From NCBI GenBank assembly GCA_013396915.1, contig VWZL01000578.1, forward strand, positions 1-64,000: a stretch of DNA of 64,000 bases, given 5' to 3'. The position numbers were made by a program, and so were the translations under genes. Every line of letters starts with the position of its first letter. Positions within the stretch are counted from its first letter, which is position 1. Of this stretch, positions 1 through 14,600 are shown in pieces. Origin of the DNA: Stercorarius parasiticus (Eukaryota; Chordata; Aves; Charadriiformes; Stercorariidae). The notes under the pieces are model-generated. The model was not told where the DNA came from. It ran no database searches and saw nothing but the letters and a program-made list of their open reading frames with translations.

Positions 1-3000
1 TATGATTCTATGACACAGAAATTTGAACAGTAAGCCTATCAATTCAGCCTTTCCCATCCACAACAACAGATCAAGAAGAAATTATTCATTAGTCTTATGA
101 CATAAATCAATTTCAATTCAATCATCACAGAAAGCCCCAATACTTGAGCAAGTTCTTGGCTTGGTTAAACTAACATCAATAAATCAATGCATTTCACATG
201 CTGAGTTTTGAAGAGTAATAGTAAAAGCAAACTTTTACCCCCTGGGATTTTAATGAAGGGTAAACTAAGTCACTAACATACTTAAAAATAAAGTGATCTG
301 TTTCAAAAGTTTAAGACATTCGGCAAACCACTTTTATTCTTCTGAATGCTCAGTTGTTTTTGGAACCTTCTAGGAGGAATTATTTTCAGAAAAACTAGAT
401 CTAGAGAAAAAAGGTAACTATATTGGCTCTCAGAAACGTGAACATACTAAAGTTAGCACCCTGGAAAGCAACAAAACCGAAGCAACCTATAAACTGGAAA
501 AATATTGGAGAGAAGACATGGAACACTTAGCAAGATTGCCTGAACCAGAAGACTGCAGTAAGATTTTATGATTTTGAAATTTACAGTAGTTCCATTTGAA
601 GGAATTTGAACCACGTAGAGTGCTCCCTCTTGAAGCCACGGCAACTGTCAATATCTCTCAAGAGAACAACAGCCCATATTTTATGCCTATCAGTCAAAAA
701 TTTCCTTCCTAATAATGTTTTTGAAGTATATATATATGAATTGGGAAGAAAGTCTTGAGAAATACTTGTAAAAAAACCCAACAGGTAGGATTTGTATGGT
801 GCATACTAATTTCCCATGTCCTTATGGATGTATAATTTAATAGATGATACTAGAGAAAGTAATATAGATTATGATAATAAGTTATGGATTATGCTAACAG
901 AGTGAGTGCTTGAGAACTCTTATTTTTTAAAAACTTTTTGTTTATAGCAAATACAGAATTGTTTACTCAGTTAGTAGATTAAAGAGAATTTAAAAGAGCT
1001 TGCTTTATGGTTTCCAGTACAAGTAAGAATGACAAAATCTCAAAAGCTGACAAAGCATGTTTGGGCTCAGCACTGCCACCCATCTTGATGAAGAACTATG
1101 CGGTAGCACCTTAATGCCCTCTCAAAAATGACATTATAGGTTTAATTTAAATAGTTGGTTTTTTTAAGAGGGGACTATGCAATCATGCAAGACCAAATGT
1201 GTATCTGCCTAGTGATGCGCTCCATCCAGCTCAGGCGGCGTCTCGCTGCTGCTGCGCTGTGGGCTGGGGGAAAAAAGGGCTCTGCCGTGTTCAGCCAGAG
1301 GCACTGAAGCTGTAGCCCACCCTGCCAATGAGGTTGCCAGGGTTACCGCAGGGATCCCAAGTGTGGAGATTCAGGACTGTAATAGAGAAGCTTTGCTTCA
1401 CTAAACAAAAAAATAACAAAATAAGAGAGAGATGATTAAATACTAGAGGATTGCTGCAGAAATAAATAAAACTGAATAGAAACATTAACAACTACATACA
1501 GGCAAAATGCCAGAGCTGGCAAAATTACTGCTAAATCCTGAATTACCTGTTGATTTTAAAACATATTTTATAAACCCAGGAGGAATTTTTGGCACAATGC
1601 AATTACGTTACCATTCCTGTCTCTCTTATACCCTTTACCACTCTCATGGTCTGCTTACATTTGTCCCAGCAATACCACTTGGAGACAGATGTGCAGGACA
1701 AGTTGAAGCCTCAGCTTCAGCCACCTCTGCTGGTGCAGCACAACTCCTCCTGCATTTGGCCATAACGGGTTTCATCCAGGAAGTTTTTTAAACAGGCTAC
1801 AGGTTAATTCAATGTTTGAGTATAAGATACTGTTTGAATCGGGATGGCTGCTGTGCGCTGTCCCTTTTTGGCACATCAGGTCTGCATGAGACAGGGTAAC
1901 TGGGGCCGAACGTCAGAGCAGAGGCAAGAAGCCGCACTGCTGAGTTTGCCACGGGCACAGAAGCAGCCCTGTGTAAGTACAGCAAGAGTGTGGCTAATTT
2001 TATTACATACACAAGGGTAAAATAGCCTGTATCTGAGTTCAGAATTGAGCCCTTGGTAGAAATACAGCCTCAAAATATGAGTTCAGAAACTACCAGTGGT
2101 TGCTGTGAAATGCACTAACACTTTGAAAGCCTCCTAAAATTTTGAGAAAATTCCATCAGTAAGAGTCATAAAACCGCTCATGCTTTTCATCATTTGGGTT
2201 CGGATTTTTTCCATAATTTTCTGCTTCATTTTATAGTCTGCAGTTGAGGAAATCCTCATGCTCTTGCCTTTTTTTTATTTATTTTTGACATGGAAGCACA
2301 TACATTTTTATGATACCCTTGCAAAATCTTATGTAATCAGCATAAGGTCAGGAAGAGGTCGTTCATGGAATAAAAGAGTTTGAGAGAAAACTTGTCTTAG
2401 AGGTAACATCCCATCACTTACATAATTATTTGTTATATCATATTATACTGAGAAATTACTTTGAACAACAATATTTACACTTTTTTTTTTGAGGAATTGC
2501 TTTTTATATCTTAAGTCTAAACGTCTCAGGCCTAATAATTACTGCAAAATATTGTTCTTCACCATAGGCTGTTTCTTTGGCTGTGAAACTTTGGTTGGAC
2601 ACTTCTGCGTTAGTATTCTTGCCCATTGCAGTTATCCAGGACACCATAGAAATCTGTTTCTATTCTAAACCATTTATTTTTCAAGCTACTAGTTTTGAAT
2701 ATATCTATAGTGTAAATCCCCAACAAGGAAAGGGTGTCTGGATGTATTTATTCTATAAACAACTTGTAGAAAATGAAAATTAATAAGGCAAACATAAGAA
2801 TGAAAAAGAATAATTAGTAACTCTAAAAGGTCAGTTTACCTAGTGGAAAAACAATTTTCTAAACCTGGCTATTTAGGCATGCATCTTTGTTTATTGTGAA
2901 GGCTTTCAAGCAGTATAATTAAACTAGACAACATTGGCTCCTTATCTTCAAGTTCAGCCCGCATTGTGAAGAGTCCCACGAAGTAGCAAGAATGCTCATT

Positions 3001-6000
3001 GTGGCTAATTCTGCTTTTGCCGGTTTATATTGGTGAATCTGCAGTGATTTGAGGAGATGAGGGAAGGTGACGCTGGCAGGAGGCCCAGGACATTTCTATT
3101 CGTAGGGACCAAACCCAGGTAAACGAGTAATCTGTCTATTATCGTCAGTAGCGATTGGTTTGAGCACTAGGATCCCTTCATCCAGAGTGATGAGGCTTGT
3201 TTCCCCTGAGCTGTAACAGAAGATTTGGCCTTTAATAGCTTTTTAGGCACCTAAGTGTCCATTTCTGTATTTCTTAATGCTTGGCTTTCTCATAGGAAGA
3301 ACCATGAATGTCCTGGGCTTCTGGAGGTTGTACTCATACCAGTAAACTTTGAATTTCTGGGTCTGTCTCTCTCCTCCTTTGGACACGCTCTTCAAGCCCT
3401 TGTGTGAAATGGGGATCGCAGGAGCTGACTCCTCCTTTATCCTAGGGAATGTGTGATGCCTCCAAAGCCTCTGCTTGGCAGTAATCAGGGAGAATCAGTA
3501 ATAAGAGAGAAAAGGTAGAGAATCTGTCCTAGGTATTGATAGCACCCCTTAATTTTTTTAAACAGTATGTTTAACCCCCACATAAAAAGCATGACACCAG
3601 TTTTGGTTCCACCTCATTCCGAACCAATCTTGTTCCCGGATACTGGTTGTCAGATGTACAGGAGAGGAGCAGAGAAGCCTGAGGTACAATGTGGACATCT
3701 GCAAAGCACACTGCAATGGAAGCTGCTTCTCCTGCTGCCCTTTTCAGGAGATTTTATTCCTCTTTTTCTTTTTTGCTCTTTCCATACCAACAACTGGAAG
3801 AGACTCAGACTGGAAGAGAGTGCAGACAGGAGACAAAATACTGCATTTGCTGCATTAAAATCCCATGACAGCAGACTTTTTAAGTCACAGACAGGTTTGG
3901 CATTTCATTGAGGTATAAAGCTGAAGAAGAAGCTGACAAAGATGAGAAAAATCTCCCAGCAAATGTAGAAAAAAATATCAAAAAGAATGTAGCCAGATAA
4001 ATCGCTGTTTGTACAAATGGTGTGAAAGTCTATCTTCAAAATATTCAACATATACATGGATTTATTCAGAATGTCTCTGTCTTTCTATCCATCACAAGTT
4101 TTCTGCAACTTTGAATTGCTGGACTGGATAACTGAATTTAAAAAATTATGATGTCAAGTGTTTAGCACTAACAAATGGATATAATAATGGTCAGAATTTC
4201 AGTAATACAATTATGACATGATTCTGGGGTTCCACAAAATTAAAGGGATTAAATGTCTCTCTTAAGGTTTACAGTTTGATGTAAATCTATAAATCAAAAA
4301 GGCTGCCTGCAATTCAGCTGCCTAAAAAATATATATTTAAAATGCACACAGAGCTTTTGATCTACATGAAAAACATGAAGAGAAAAGTTGTCATGTTAAA
4401 AATTTGAGGGTACATTGAGGCTGACTTTTTGGATTTTGTATTTTTAAAAGAAGTTTAGAGGCAACTAAAAGGATTTTTCCACCTTTTCTAAACCAAATGA
4501 GAGGACAAAGGGAGGACTGTCCAGAGTACAAACGATGACCTATGAGATTAAAAAGAAGTCTCTTTGTTGCAATTTTATCATCACTTGTAAGTGACAAAGT
4601 GCCAAAAGACAGGTTTGTGGCAGCAGCAATATATTTTCTTCAGGGCAGGAAAATCATCAACAAGGTGTCTGTATATGTGTAGCACTGCTTGAATATGAAA
4701 GCAATTTTCTGAAGCCCTGTGGCTTAATTCTATTGTTTTCGTCAAGAACGAATATTCTGGATCACAATCTTCAGTGACTGATAGTAATGGGCACACTGAA
4801 AAATGGATGAGCAAGTTCCTCAGATCACTGCTGGACAAGGCTCCAGTACCATCAACAGCAATATTTGCATTTATCTAAAAAGAGATTAAATGCTAACAGG
4901 GTTTCAGTACATTTATCTGCCTGGCTTCTGTGTATGGTTCCCATTAAATTAAAGAGGGAAAGGAAATATGTAAAAGGAATAAAATGAAGAGAAAGAAGAA
5001 AAGGGCACGCTGCATGTAGAGAGTGACTATAATCTCCCACATTCTAAAATTTATTTATTCTAGAAAAATATCAACTAGAGATGCAGAAATGCAAGCAGTC
5101 ATACAAGTGCTCAATCAAAGTACAGGTAATGTGGAATAATAGAAATTACTGCATGATCTGCCTCTAATCTACTAACATACCTTCAAGAAAACCTAATTAT
5201 GCATCCAATATTCATTCTTAATATCTTCTGAAAAATGCCTCAGATACTTGACAGCACGTTCTTTTCCTGCAGCAGGACCATATCCTCCAGCATTTGATGG
5301 CAACATAAATTACAAGCTGCTTTAATTATTCAGTTCCATCCAGCCCAGCCGGCACCTTCATTATCTTCCCATGAAGAGCACCCTCTGACTTGAAGCAAAG
5401 ACTGCATATGCGGCAGCAGGTTCTGTAGGCAAGCTTAAGGCATTCTCTTTTCATTGGCAAGTAGAGATAGCTGTTGACTTCTCCGTCCATTCAAAATTAG
5501 ACCCAAAAAATCACTGGGTTTTTCCCTGTTACGGGGTTTAACTAATGTGTTTTGTACAAATTAATTTGAGGCATGAAAAATATTTGCATTTCAATCTATT
5601 TCTTCTGAAAACAAAGGAAAAAACCTATCTTAGGTAGGAATGAGATGGGACACTGAAAGTATTTGACTTCAAGCAAAAATTCAAGATGCTCATCCTGATT
5701 CAGGCAAGAATATAATGTAGGTACAGGCCTCATTTTATGCATGTAAGCAGTCTCAGACATGGCAAAATTAAAGCAGATGGAGGTAAACGTGGGCAAAATT
5801 AAGACTGTTCAGTTCCTTGCACATATTAACATTTAATCCCAAAACTTCAAAGCTATTTAGACACCTTAATCTCTCTGAGAAGCTGGGCAGTACTCAGGAA
5901 CTGTTGAACTGGGCTTCTCCAATAAATAGACCTGAAACAAAATGATATTTTAACGAATTTATGCGATTGATTAGCAAATCTGATTAGAAAAATATTATGA

Positions 6001-8270
6001 TTCTGTATTCAAATCTATTGTCTTGATTTTTACACTTTGTATTTTTTGCATTAAAAACACACCTTTATATGAATTTTAAACTAGATTGTCTAGTTAGTGC
6101 AAAAATTGAGCCAGTAAAATAACATTGGGAAAATATTTTTTGGAAGTATTAATTATTCGCTTATTTACAAATTGAAACTTTGCTTATTTACAAATCAAAA
6201 CTTTCCAGTCTAATCCCATAGAAAGGTTCATTAGCTCTCTGCTGCAGGAGTAACAGTTCTGCTGAAGATATAAGTTACTAATTTGTTATAAAGTTCATAA
6301 AGAACTTTGGCCTTGGGGCCAAAGCACTGCCCATTCACAAAATTCAGTGGCAGCTCGCAGTGTTTAGTCAAGGACAGGCTCTGCCCTTAGCTTTTTCTAT
6401 TCCTGCTTTTCTGGGGCAACAAACTTTTACAGTCATCACTGGAGATGATATCCAAGATGGCAAACAATCTATGGGTATGCAGACGATGTTATCTCTTTAG
6501 CTAACAGAGAATTTCCCAAGCTGCCATGAAGTAAAAGGGCTGTCTGGTTACAGGACCCACACTTTAAAAGGTTATGGCATCTCCCATAGTGGGACTCTGT
6601 GTTGGTTACGCTCAGAAATATTTTTGCCTAACCTCCATGAAAAATGGAAAACTACAGCAATCTGTCTTTAACTCCCACTCTAATAAGCTGTGAATAATAA
6701 ATGGCTGAATACAACTATCACAAGTGAGGCTGTTATTTAGGTTAAATATAATAGCAGGCACTCACTACACAAAGGGTCATAAGGACAAAGGGAACTGTTG
6801 GTGGTGTTAAACGCTGATTAAAAGCCTAACTGACTGCCAAACTAGGGAAATACTAGAGTATTCTTTATACCTCAGGTATGAAAAGGGAATCATGGATACA
6901 TTTCTATCTAATCCCTTTCAATGACAGTAATTTTTTATGCTGTTTGTTATAACAATAAATTTTAAAACACATTTAAATACACATTTTGCATGTGTATTAT
7001 TCCTGTAAATATAAAACTAATATGAAACCAGTATTGTGAACGTCTTTAGTGACTGTTACAGTCTATTTGAAGACTCATAATATTTCTTGAATTGAATTCA
7101 CTATTGAATGAGTTTATCTCACAGCCATAAAAATAAATATTGTTTTTTAAAGGAAAATTGTAAAAGTATATAGTATTACAGTATAAGATAATGTAAAAAG
7201 TGTTTTGCAGTAAATTCCAGTGCAACGTAACCAGCCTCAGATGCTCCACTTAGAGTTCTTGAATTTTCTCAAAACTGACTCCCTCCATGAAAAAATACAG
7301 CTAGTCACAACGCAAGCCCATTACTGGATCATGGAGGCCAGTCTCATTAGGGCCTGGGATTCTGGGAGGGAGCTCCAGAAAGATCAGACTATCAGCGAGA
7401 AAAATAAGTCCATTATTTACCAAGATATTGGCGTTCTGTCTCTTCATTCAACTACTTCTAACACTGCACATGAGAACTACAGTACTGAAAATATACTGTA
7501 TCAGGAATGGCACACAAGATCTATGAACAATTTGTCCCTCCTGTCATTGCCAGAACAAGCTTCACCGCAGATCAGAAATGAAGCAAAACAAAAGAAAAAC
7601 CTGAAAAAAACTCAGGCATCAAATACTCCATTCAAACAACCCACATATCAAGGGCTAAATTTTAAAAATTTGCAAAGTTCAAATTGTGTGACACAATATT
7701 TACATGAAAATACACAATGCATACATATGTCAGTAAGGCATTTCTGAATGTATGTGTCCAGTTTCTCACTTAAGGTACAGGTATCTATATTTTACCCTGT
7801 ACTTGATACAGCTAGACCTCGAAATCATATACGTATTTTGTTTAATGTAAACATAATAAATAATTTCAAGAATGAAAATTATTTAAATTCTTACAGGTAA
7901 AAGAGCAGCTAACAAACAACACCAGAATGCTTTATATGAGCAAGATTTCTACAATATTTGGGACAGACAGTCATGCAAAGATCTTTGGATCATCAGCCCT
8001 GTGGGTACCTTAAACAACCAAGTTCATACAATTCCTTTCCAACATTCACCAAGCTCCACCTGCAAATCTAGGTGTCTTGTCTCCACAACCCACACACAAG
8101 AATGTCACAGGCTCTCTTTCCTAAAGGTTGCAAGTTTTCTTTAGATTTTAGCCTAAATTTATTTACTCATTCATATGTTTGTTCATCTATACTCATTTGT
8201 TTTAAGTCAACAATGCCCTTGAGTTTAGGGAATTCTTCTCAATCCCTCGTGTTCACCTTCCTTCTGATGT
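1..8270. other. intergenic, no gene recognised
   Basis: AT-rich sequence with frequent short open frames on both strands. None resembles a known protein or is bounded by convincing splice sites. The longest is a 168-codon ATG-initiated frame on the + strand (7241-7747) with no domain I recognise and low-complexity Asn/Gln/Lys/Ser-rich composition. It is most likely chance. No CpG island, tRNA or simple array is visible. The stretch lies upstream of the MINDY3 promoter and reads as ordinary avian intergenic DNA. Confidence 0.6.
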
Positions 8271-8274
8271 AATT

Positions 8275-8605
8275 AAATTGCATCCTCTTCCAGCTTACTT
8301 TTTGCAAGGCTAATAAAACCCTGTCGTGATTGCCAGTTCCTTGATTACCCAGGGAACTTTTCTTTGCAATTTTTTCTACTTGATTTCAGCTTTATTGTAG
8401 ATAAGCGTCCAGAATTTTATCAGTAATCCAGATGAGACCTTGCTAGGGCCTTATAAAATGGCATTCACATTTCCTTCTCTCTTAGAAACATTTCACCTGA
8501 TATATCCTAAGACTGCTTACTCATCAAAGTCCTGCATCCAACCAATTTCAGAGTCGTCCTTTGATCGACTACGGTTGCGCCCACATTGCTTAAGACACCT
8601 ACTAC
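8275..8605 (-). mobile_element. old CR1-like LINE fragment (probable)
   Basis: The stretch around 8425-8560 (dating from 'ccagatgagaccttgc' and 'ccttataaaatggcat' onward) resembles the reverse complement of the C-terminal coding region of ancient amniote CR1 elements, where a conserved tract encodes the segment after the reverse transcriptase. It is heavily mutated and has no intact frame in that orientation. Boundaries are approximate. The call rests on pattern memory of reptile and bird repeats, so confidence is modest. It could be another old LINE lineage. Confidence 0.35.
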
Positions 8606-11600
8606 AGGTAACAGCAGAGGACACAACAACAAATGGTGCAGAATTATTCATGCCCACGCTGCTTGGGACACGCCGTCCTTTTTCTACTGAGCGCCAACCA
8701 TGTCCAACTTGCATAGCACTTGATCTGGGTCCCCTGTGGTGCCTGCATGATACTCCTGTGGGCCTAAGAATTATATACCGATCCTCTTGTGGCTTTTCAG
8801 TTAAGGTGCCCAAAATAAAAGGGAAAATGAATTGCAGTATGCCAGATTCACCTGAATCCTTTTTTTACCCTCTGGTACTTGCAACAGATAGCAGCCCCTT
8901 ACTTGACAGAAAATGTTGCTATTGCTCTCCATTGATCAGATCGATGCAAATTACTTTTACACTTTCCTTATATTTGATTTAAATTGCATCATCACACAGT
9001 CACCTCTTAGATTACTTTCTGTGCCCGTTTAATCCTTAAAATCTCCACTGTTTCCCAACACTGAATATAAAATAACATCAACTTGTATTGATTCAATGAC
9101 TGTTTACTGAAGAAATCAGTCTATTACCTACAGATATACCACTAAACAAAACAGCACCAGTGAACAACGGCACTCTATCATGCAATTACTAGAAAAGTCC
9201 ATGATATAATTTTGCCCTGTTTCAACTAGCTGTGCTTAGGAGTTACCACAAGCTGGTCTTAATTGGCAGCATGCATGCAGACAACCTGTTTGAAGACTAA
9301 AAGCGTTTAATAACCTGTTTGAAGACTAAAAGAATTTAATAATATGAACATGGGCTGTGCCATGCTGTTGGCTTCTGCATTAGAAAACAGCCTCAGTGTC
9401 TCTTAATTTGCTGGTGTAGACTCAACCCACATCATTATTAGCCTTGCCTAAAAATAAAACAAATACTTCAAACTCATTTGGAGTTACTACAAACACTTAA
9501 ATACATTTAAGTCTGTATTTAAATGCATTTCTTCAATATGTGCAATGGTTTGCCATTTTGACACATCTTTAGGGGGCGAGGCATTCAGTGAGAGTCTTCT
9601 AACCTTGTTTAAATATACTGAAATGTAATTGTGAACATCACGGCTCACATATTACCTCTGTGATGAACAGAACCACTTTCTGCATTCAAACACCTCTAAA
9701 CTTTGGGCGTTTTGCCCAGCTTTGCTACTGGCATGGAGAAAATGATATTTTAGTATTACAGGGCTTTCTCCTATAACACTAAAACCATCAAATTCCTGGA
9801 AGATATTTTCTGTGCATAAAAAAGTGGGACTATAAAAAGAACATAAATCTGCAAAGGTGGTCAGAGACTGTGATCATACAGAGTTTGTGCAAATCATACA
9901 GAGAGGCAAAACCTTATAAACTGAGATGCAGCTGCTCCAGCCAGTATCCTGCAGACACACATGCATTTGCAATACCCTTTTGTGTGCTGCACCAACTCCA
10001 TTGGGACCACATATGCGTACAAAGCTCAAAAGAATCAAGGACTGCCTGTTTCAGACTCTCCTGTGATCCCAACTGGCTCCTCTAGGTTCTCCGTAACTAA
10101 TAAGTGATCACGATAATGCATTACGCATTCATCAGTCTTTTTCTCATACTAAGATATTTCTTTGTTCTCCCAAGTAACATACATGTTGAATTCTTACTAA
10201 ACACATCACACTAGGTTACTGTTGTATACTTACTCAGGCTGCATCCTTGTGCCCTTGCTTTCCCTACTCTCACTAATGCTCAGGAAATGCCCGAGTTGAT
10301 TTTGTTAGCATTTTTATAGTACTGGGAGCAAAGAGGGAGGGGATAATGAGAAGGAAAGGGATCATTTGTCAAGACAGAGAATTAAAAGCAAGACTTTAAC
10401 AAAAATGTATTTGGGTTAAGATTTTAAACGGCATTTGCCTGAATTGTCTGGGAACCAATTTCTATCCAGTCTATCCTCCTGTGGCCAGAAGGCTTATACA
10501 ATACATTTTACGCTGTGATTTTCCCCATATTATGAGGGGGGAGTTATTTCAGATTCTACTGTGCTTCCAGAGTTTCAAAGCTGAGTCTTAACCTTTCAAT
10601 CTGCTTATTAATACTCATGTCATGGCTCCTGTTGAGAAAGAGGTTTAGTGTCACTGTCCTCAATCAGTGTCCTTTCATTCACTTTCATTAAAGAACCATG
10701 TTTTCCTGACAAAGGATAACAAATGGACACTGTGGGTCCCTAATGTGCTTTTTGACTACAGAGCCTCTACCATTTCTCTGAAGCAATGGCAATTATTTGT
10801 CATTTTAATATGACTTGGCAAGGAGATTCAAAAACATATGACCATTATTCATCAATATGTATATCTTGTGCTTGCATTAATATTAGAATATCATTATTAT
10901 TACCCTGACATTGTATGAGCTAGATAAAATTACATCATGTAAAAAATGTATTAAGCTATGTTCAGCTATATCCATACAGCAAGGCAAGAGCAATTTAAAG
11001 ACCTGTAGCAGCTCTGTGTTGAATGCTGCAATTTATTCTGATTAGCAGTGAAGCCCCTTTACCTGTGTATTAATGAAATATATTTCAGTATCACTCCGAT
11101 GTTAATTGGAAACAGCATAGTTCTGTGTTACTATTGTTACCAAATATATACGATGATTTCATCCATTTTCTTTGTTCCTAAAATATCATGATATTTACTG
11201 GTATTCCTGGCAGATGATAAAAAAAAATCAATTTCTGTTAATCTTGGAGAATGGCACAGCCATGTTTCTCCCATTTCTTCTACGTGTTTTTGTTGCTACT
11301 GTTTGTGTTCAAGCTATTGCACATTTCTATAAACTGAGCTTATATGTGATACTTGAGTCTAGCGCTAGGCTCATTATTATTTTTTCCTACAGGGTAATAA
11401 AACAATTGTGCTTATGTCAGTGACAGTTAGATTTAGATCAAAAACTGCTGGTTAAAGCCAGAGTGATACTTCTATTGTTTCCTGGCATTGTTAAGAATAA
11501 AATTAAAAGTGGATGAAGAAAACATCCTAACAATATTTAATATTTTTCTTCTTATTCCCCTCCACCTGAAAAACAACTTTACTCTATGAAAAAAAGTGAG

Positions 11601-14600
11601 GTAGAAAAGTCTAGGAGTAAAAACTCCGTCTTAAAATTCAAGGGCCGCAGGTTCTATTCAAGTAGGCTATTAGCCTTTATTGCAGAGTTAATTCAGGTTA
11701 TCTCTCTCAAGAGAGTATGGCTTGAGGGAGAAAGACCCCACCAGGAAATAATATTTGACTTGTTATGTTTTCCCAGGTGACATACTTATTTTTGTATGAC
11801 ATCATTAAAAAAGCTTCAAAGCATGCATTCCTTTGCACTTAGCAATGCAGCCAGTTCAGCCATTTAAGGACACTTTCTGGCTGAATTATCGGAAAATACA
11901 ATTCATAACTAAACAGCAACAACAAAAATTATTAAAGGTGATGGCAGAGGCACATAGCTTAAAAATGCTCAAAATGAACAAAAATTAGTTTTGTATCACA
12001 AAGCCTGGAACCCACATGATATAATAACTAGTTTAGTAGCTGATGAACTGTATGAATTTGATTTTTCACCTATTCCTCTCTCAGTTGGATTAAGATACAA
12101 GGAGAATAATACTCTACTTACAAATTTGCATGTGTGAGATTTTTTTCAGGTCACTTAGCCCCAGGTGTCTCATCTCTCCATTCAGTAGGCCTGCATTAAT
12201 ATCCACTAGGATCTCCTAAGGGCATGGGACTCTTCCCTTTGTTTATGCTCTTTGACTTTCACTTAACAACAAAAGCTACATAATTTTACCTGTCCAACAT
12301 GATCTGTCCATTAATTCATGTTTGCTCCAACTGTAGCACCTCATCAATTTTGTATCAGATATTTCTGTTAAAATTAGGTTACTCTAAAACATTTAAACCC
12401 ATCAAACAAACCATGCACCTTACTGTGCACTATATACTCAGAACAATGTCTGTTATAGGAAGGGTTCCACTTTGATCACCTGAGTACTTTCTTAGTAGGC
12501 AGAAGAAAAGTGTTGTAAGATGCCATTGAACTGCTTCATGGAACAATATAACGTGGAGCAACAGGTGCGTCAACTTAGGAGCAAGCACACAAGACAAAGA
12601 AAGGAACATGAGGAATTTTTGCAGAATACCATTTTATGCAATTGAGGCAAAAAGACCAAAGAAAGACATGAAGAGAAAGAATCAATAAATCAACATGTCC
12701 TGAACAACACTGGGAGTGTAGCCCAAAAAAAAGCCCAGCAAGAGTTATGCCAAGTGCTATCTGAAAGAAGCTTATAATTCCTGTCGTTTTGTGCACTCTG
12801 TAAATAAAAAGGATGCTATTGAGGCACCTGACTCCCTCAACAACTTCTCCTAAAGAAATACCTCATTGACCAATGTCTCAAGTCAAAAAAGAGATACAGA
12901 ACTATTCTTTCCACTACTGTTTGTTATGTCTTCTTCACCTACGTGCCAAGTAAGCAGTCCAGTCAGAGGGAGATAAGTAGGCCTGGCCAGTGCAAAAACC
13001 AAATGCAGCATCAGAATGAGGAATAGCAGGAACAGAGAAAGTGTCAACGCATTAACAATCACATAAAGCAGTGAAGAACAGGCAAAACGCAATCTGGACC
13101 GCTCTCAAACAGGTTTTGGTAAAGATTATAGTGGACAGATTCCACAAGCACCTGAAACTTCATGTAGCATGAAGCCAGTATCGTAGTTTTCCATTCTTTA
13201 CTAAGCATAGGAATTAGATATTTCAGGTTGGAAATATGTTTCTTCCGAAGTCAAACCCACAGAAGGACTGAGCTGCTCTAAAACTGCTAAGGAATTGACA
13301 TATACAGAAGGAGAGAGGAAACAGAAAGATGGCAGCGAGCCACCCTTTTCCCATCCCAGAGCTCGGGGGTACCAAGTCCTGCTCTGTAAAACACGAGAAT
13401 CAAGTGAACAACAAAATAATGAAGTAGCTGGAAAGCTTGATCAAAGAGGAAGAATCCAAGGCTTAGCTGCGTGGGATGACTCTCTGAGCAAGATCCAGAG
13501 ATAGCAAGCTATGGTTAGATGTTTTATGTCTGCCCAGCATGGATTCACTAGGGGGTACTTTTAATACCGCTTTGAGATTGACTTTCTGTTTCCCACCTTT
13601 TGATGCAAAATCAGTAAGCATGTGGCCAAAGCAGATGCATCAATGCTCGGTTATTGCTTGGAGTGCTTAACAAACGTGCCTTTTCAGTGTTTTCTCAAGT
13701 GTATATATTATGGTAAGAGCAGTAATATTTCTTCAGTCTTCTGAGAGCATGTGTGGGAACAAAGAAAAATGGAAAACACAGCACAATTAAGACCATCACC
13801 CTTAAATAAGAACAGCTACACTACAAAGCACTGACAGAAATCACACCGACTAAATATCTTTAATATGTGCATATATTTGGCACTTTACTTGTGAATCTTG
13901 AAGATTCAGGTTGTTTATCTCTCCAGTTTTTAGTAAACAAAATACAGCTGGAGTGAGCCGCAAGGAACCACTTTGTGCAAAATGGTTTATGGAAGACCAG
14001 AATAGCATCTGAAATAGCAAATCACCTGCTGGTGCTATAGAGACAGATGATATCCTAAAAATAACCTAAAAAAAAATTAAAAATTCCAGCCTTTATTAGT
14101 TTCCTGACCTGGCTTACCAGTGGGAACCCCACTACCAGACCTATTGGCACAACAGCAGGGGAGGCACGTGACAGAGAAAATGGCTTGAAGTGAGCACCGG
14201 CAACAGAGAAGCCAGGAAAGAAATGCATGCTACTGAAAGAAATGTACATTAAATATGGCACAGTAAAATAGTCTCACGTAAGCTTTATGTCTTTTTAGGA
14301 CTGCACACTTGTGTAATTGCTCAGAAAACAGCAACGTTTTTTCCTCATGCTTCATTGGAGAGGACCCAAAGGAATACGCTGTGCACGGGCTTGGTGGCCA
14401 CTAGTAGTGGCCTGAAAAATCAAACCTTGCATGAGGCTACAAAGGGTCGTCATAAACATTTGAAGGATACAAAGTCTCTCAGGATAATCTAGAACAAAGA
14501 ATATAGGTTTGATGTTTAAAGTCTGGAAAAATACGGAATCAATATAAGAACTCCCTTAATGCTCTTAGGAGTTTAGAATAGACACAGGAAGGCAGTAGTG

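Noticed and set aside
8458..8982. Open frame of about 174 codons on the + strand
   Set aside because: It overlaps a probable old LINE fragment at its start, has no recognisable domain, and lacks exon signals. Chance is the simplest explanation.
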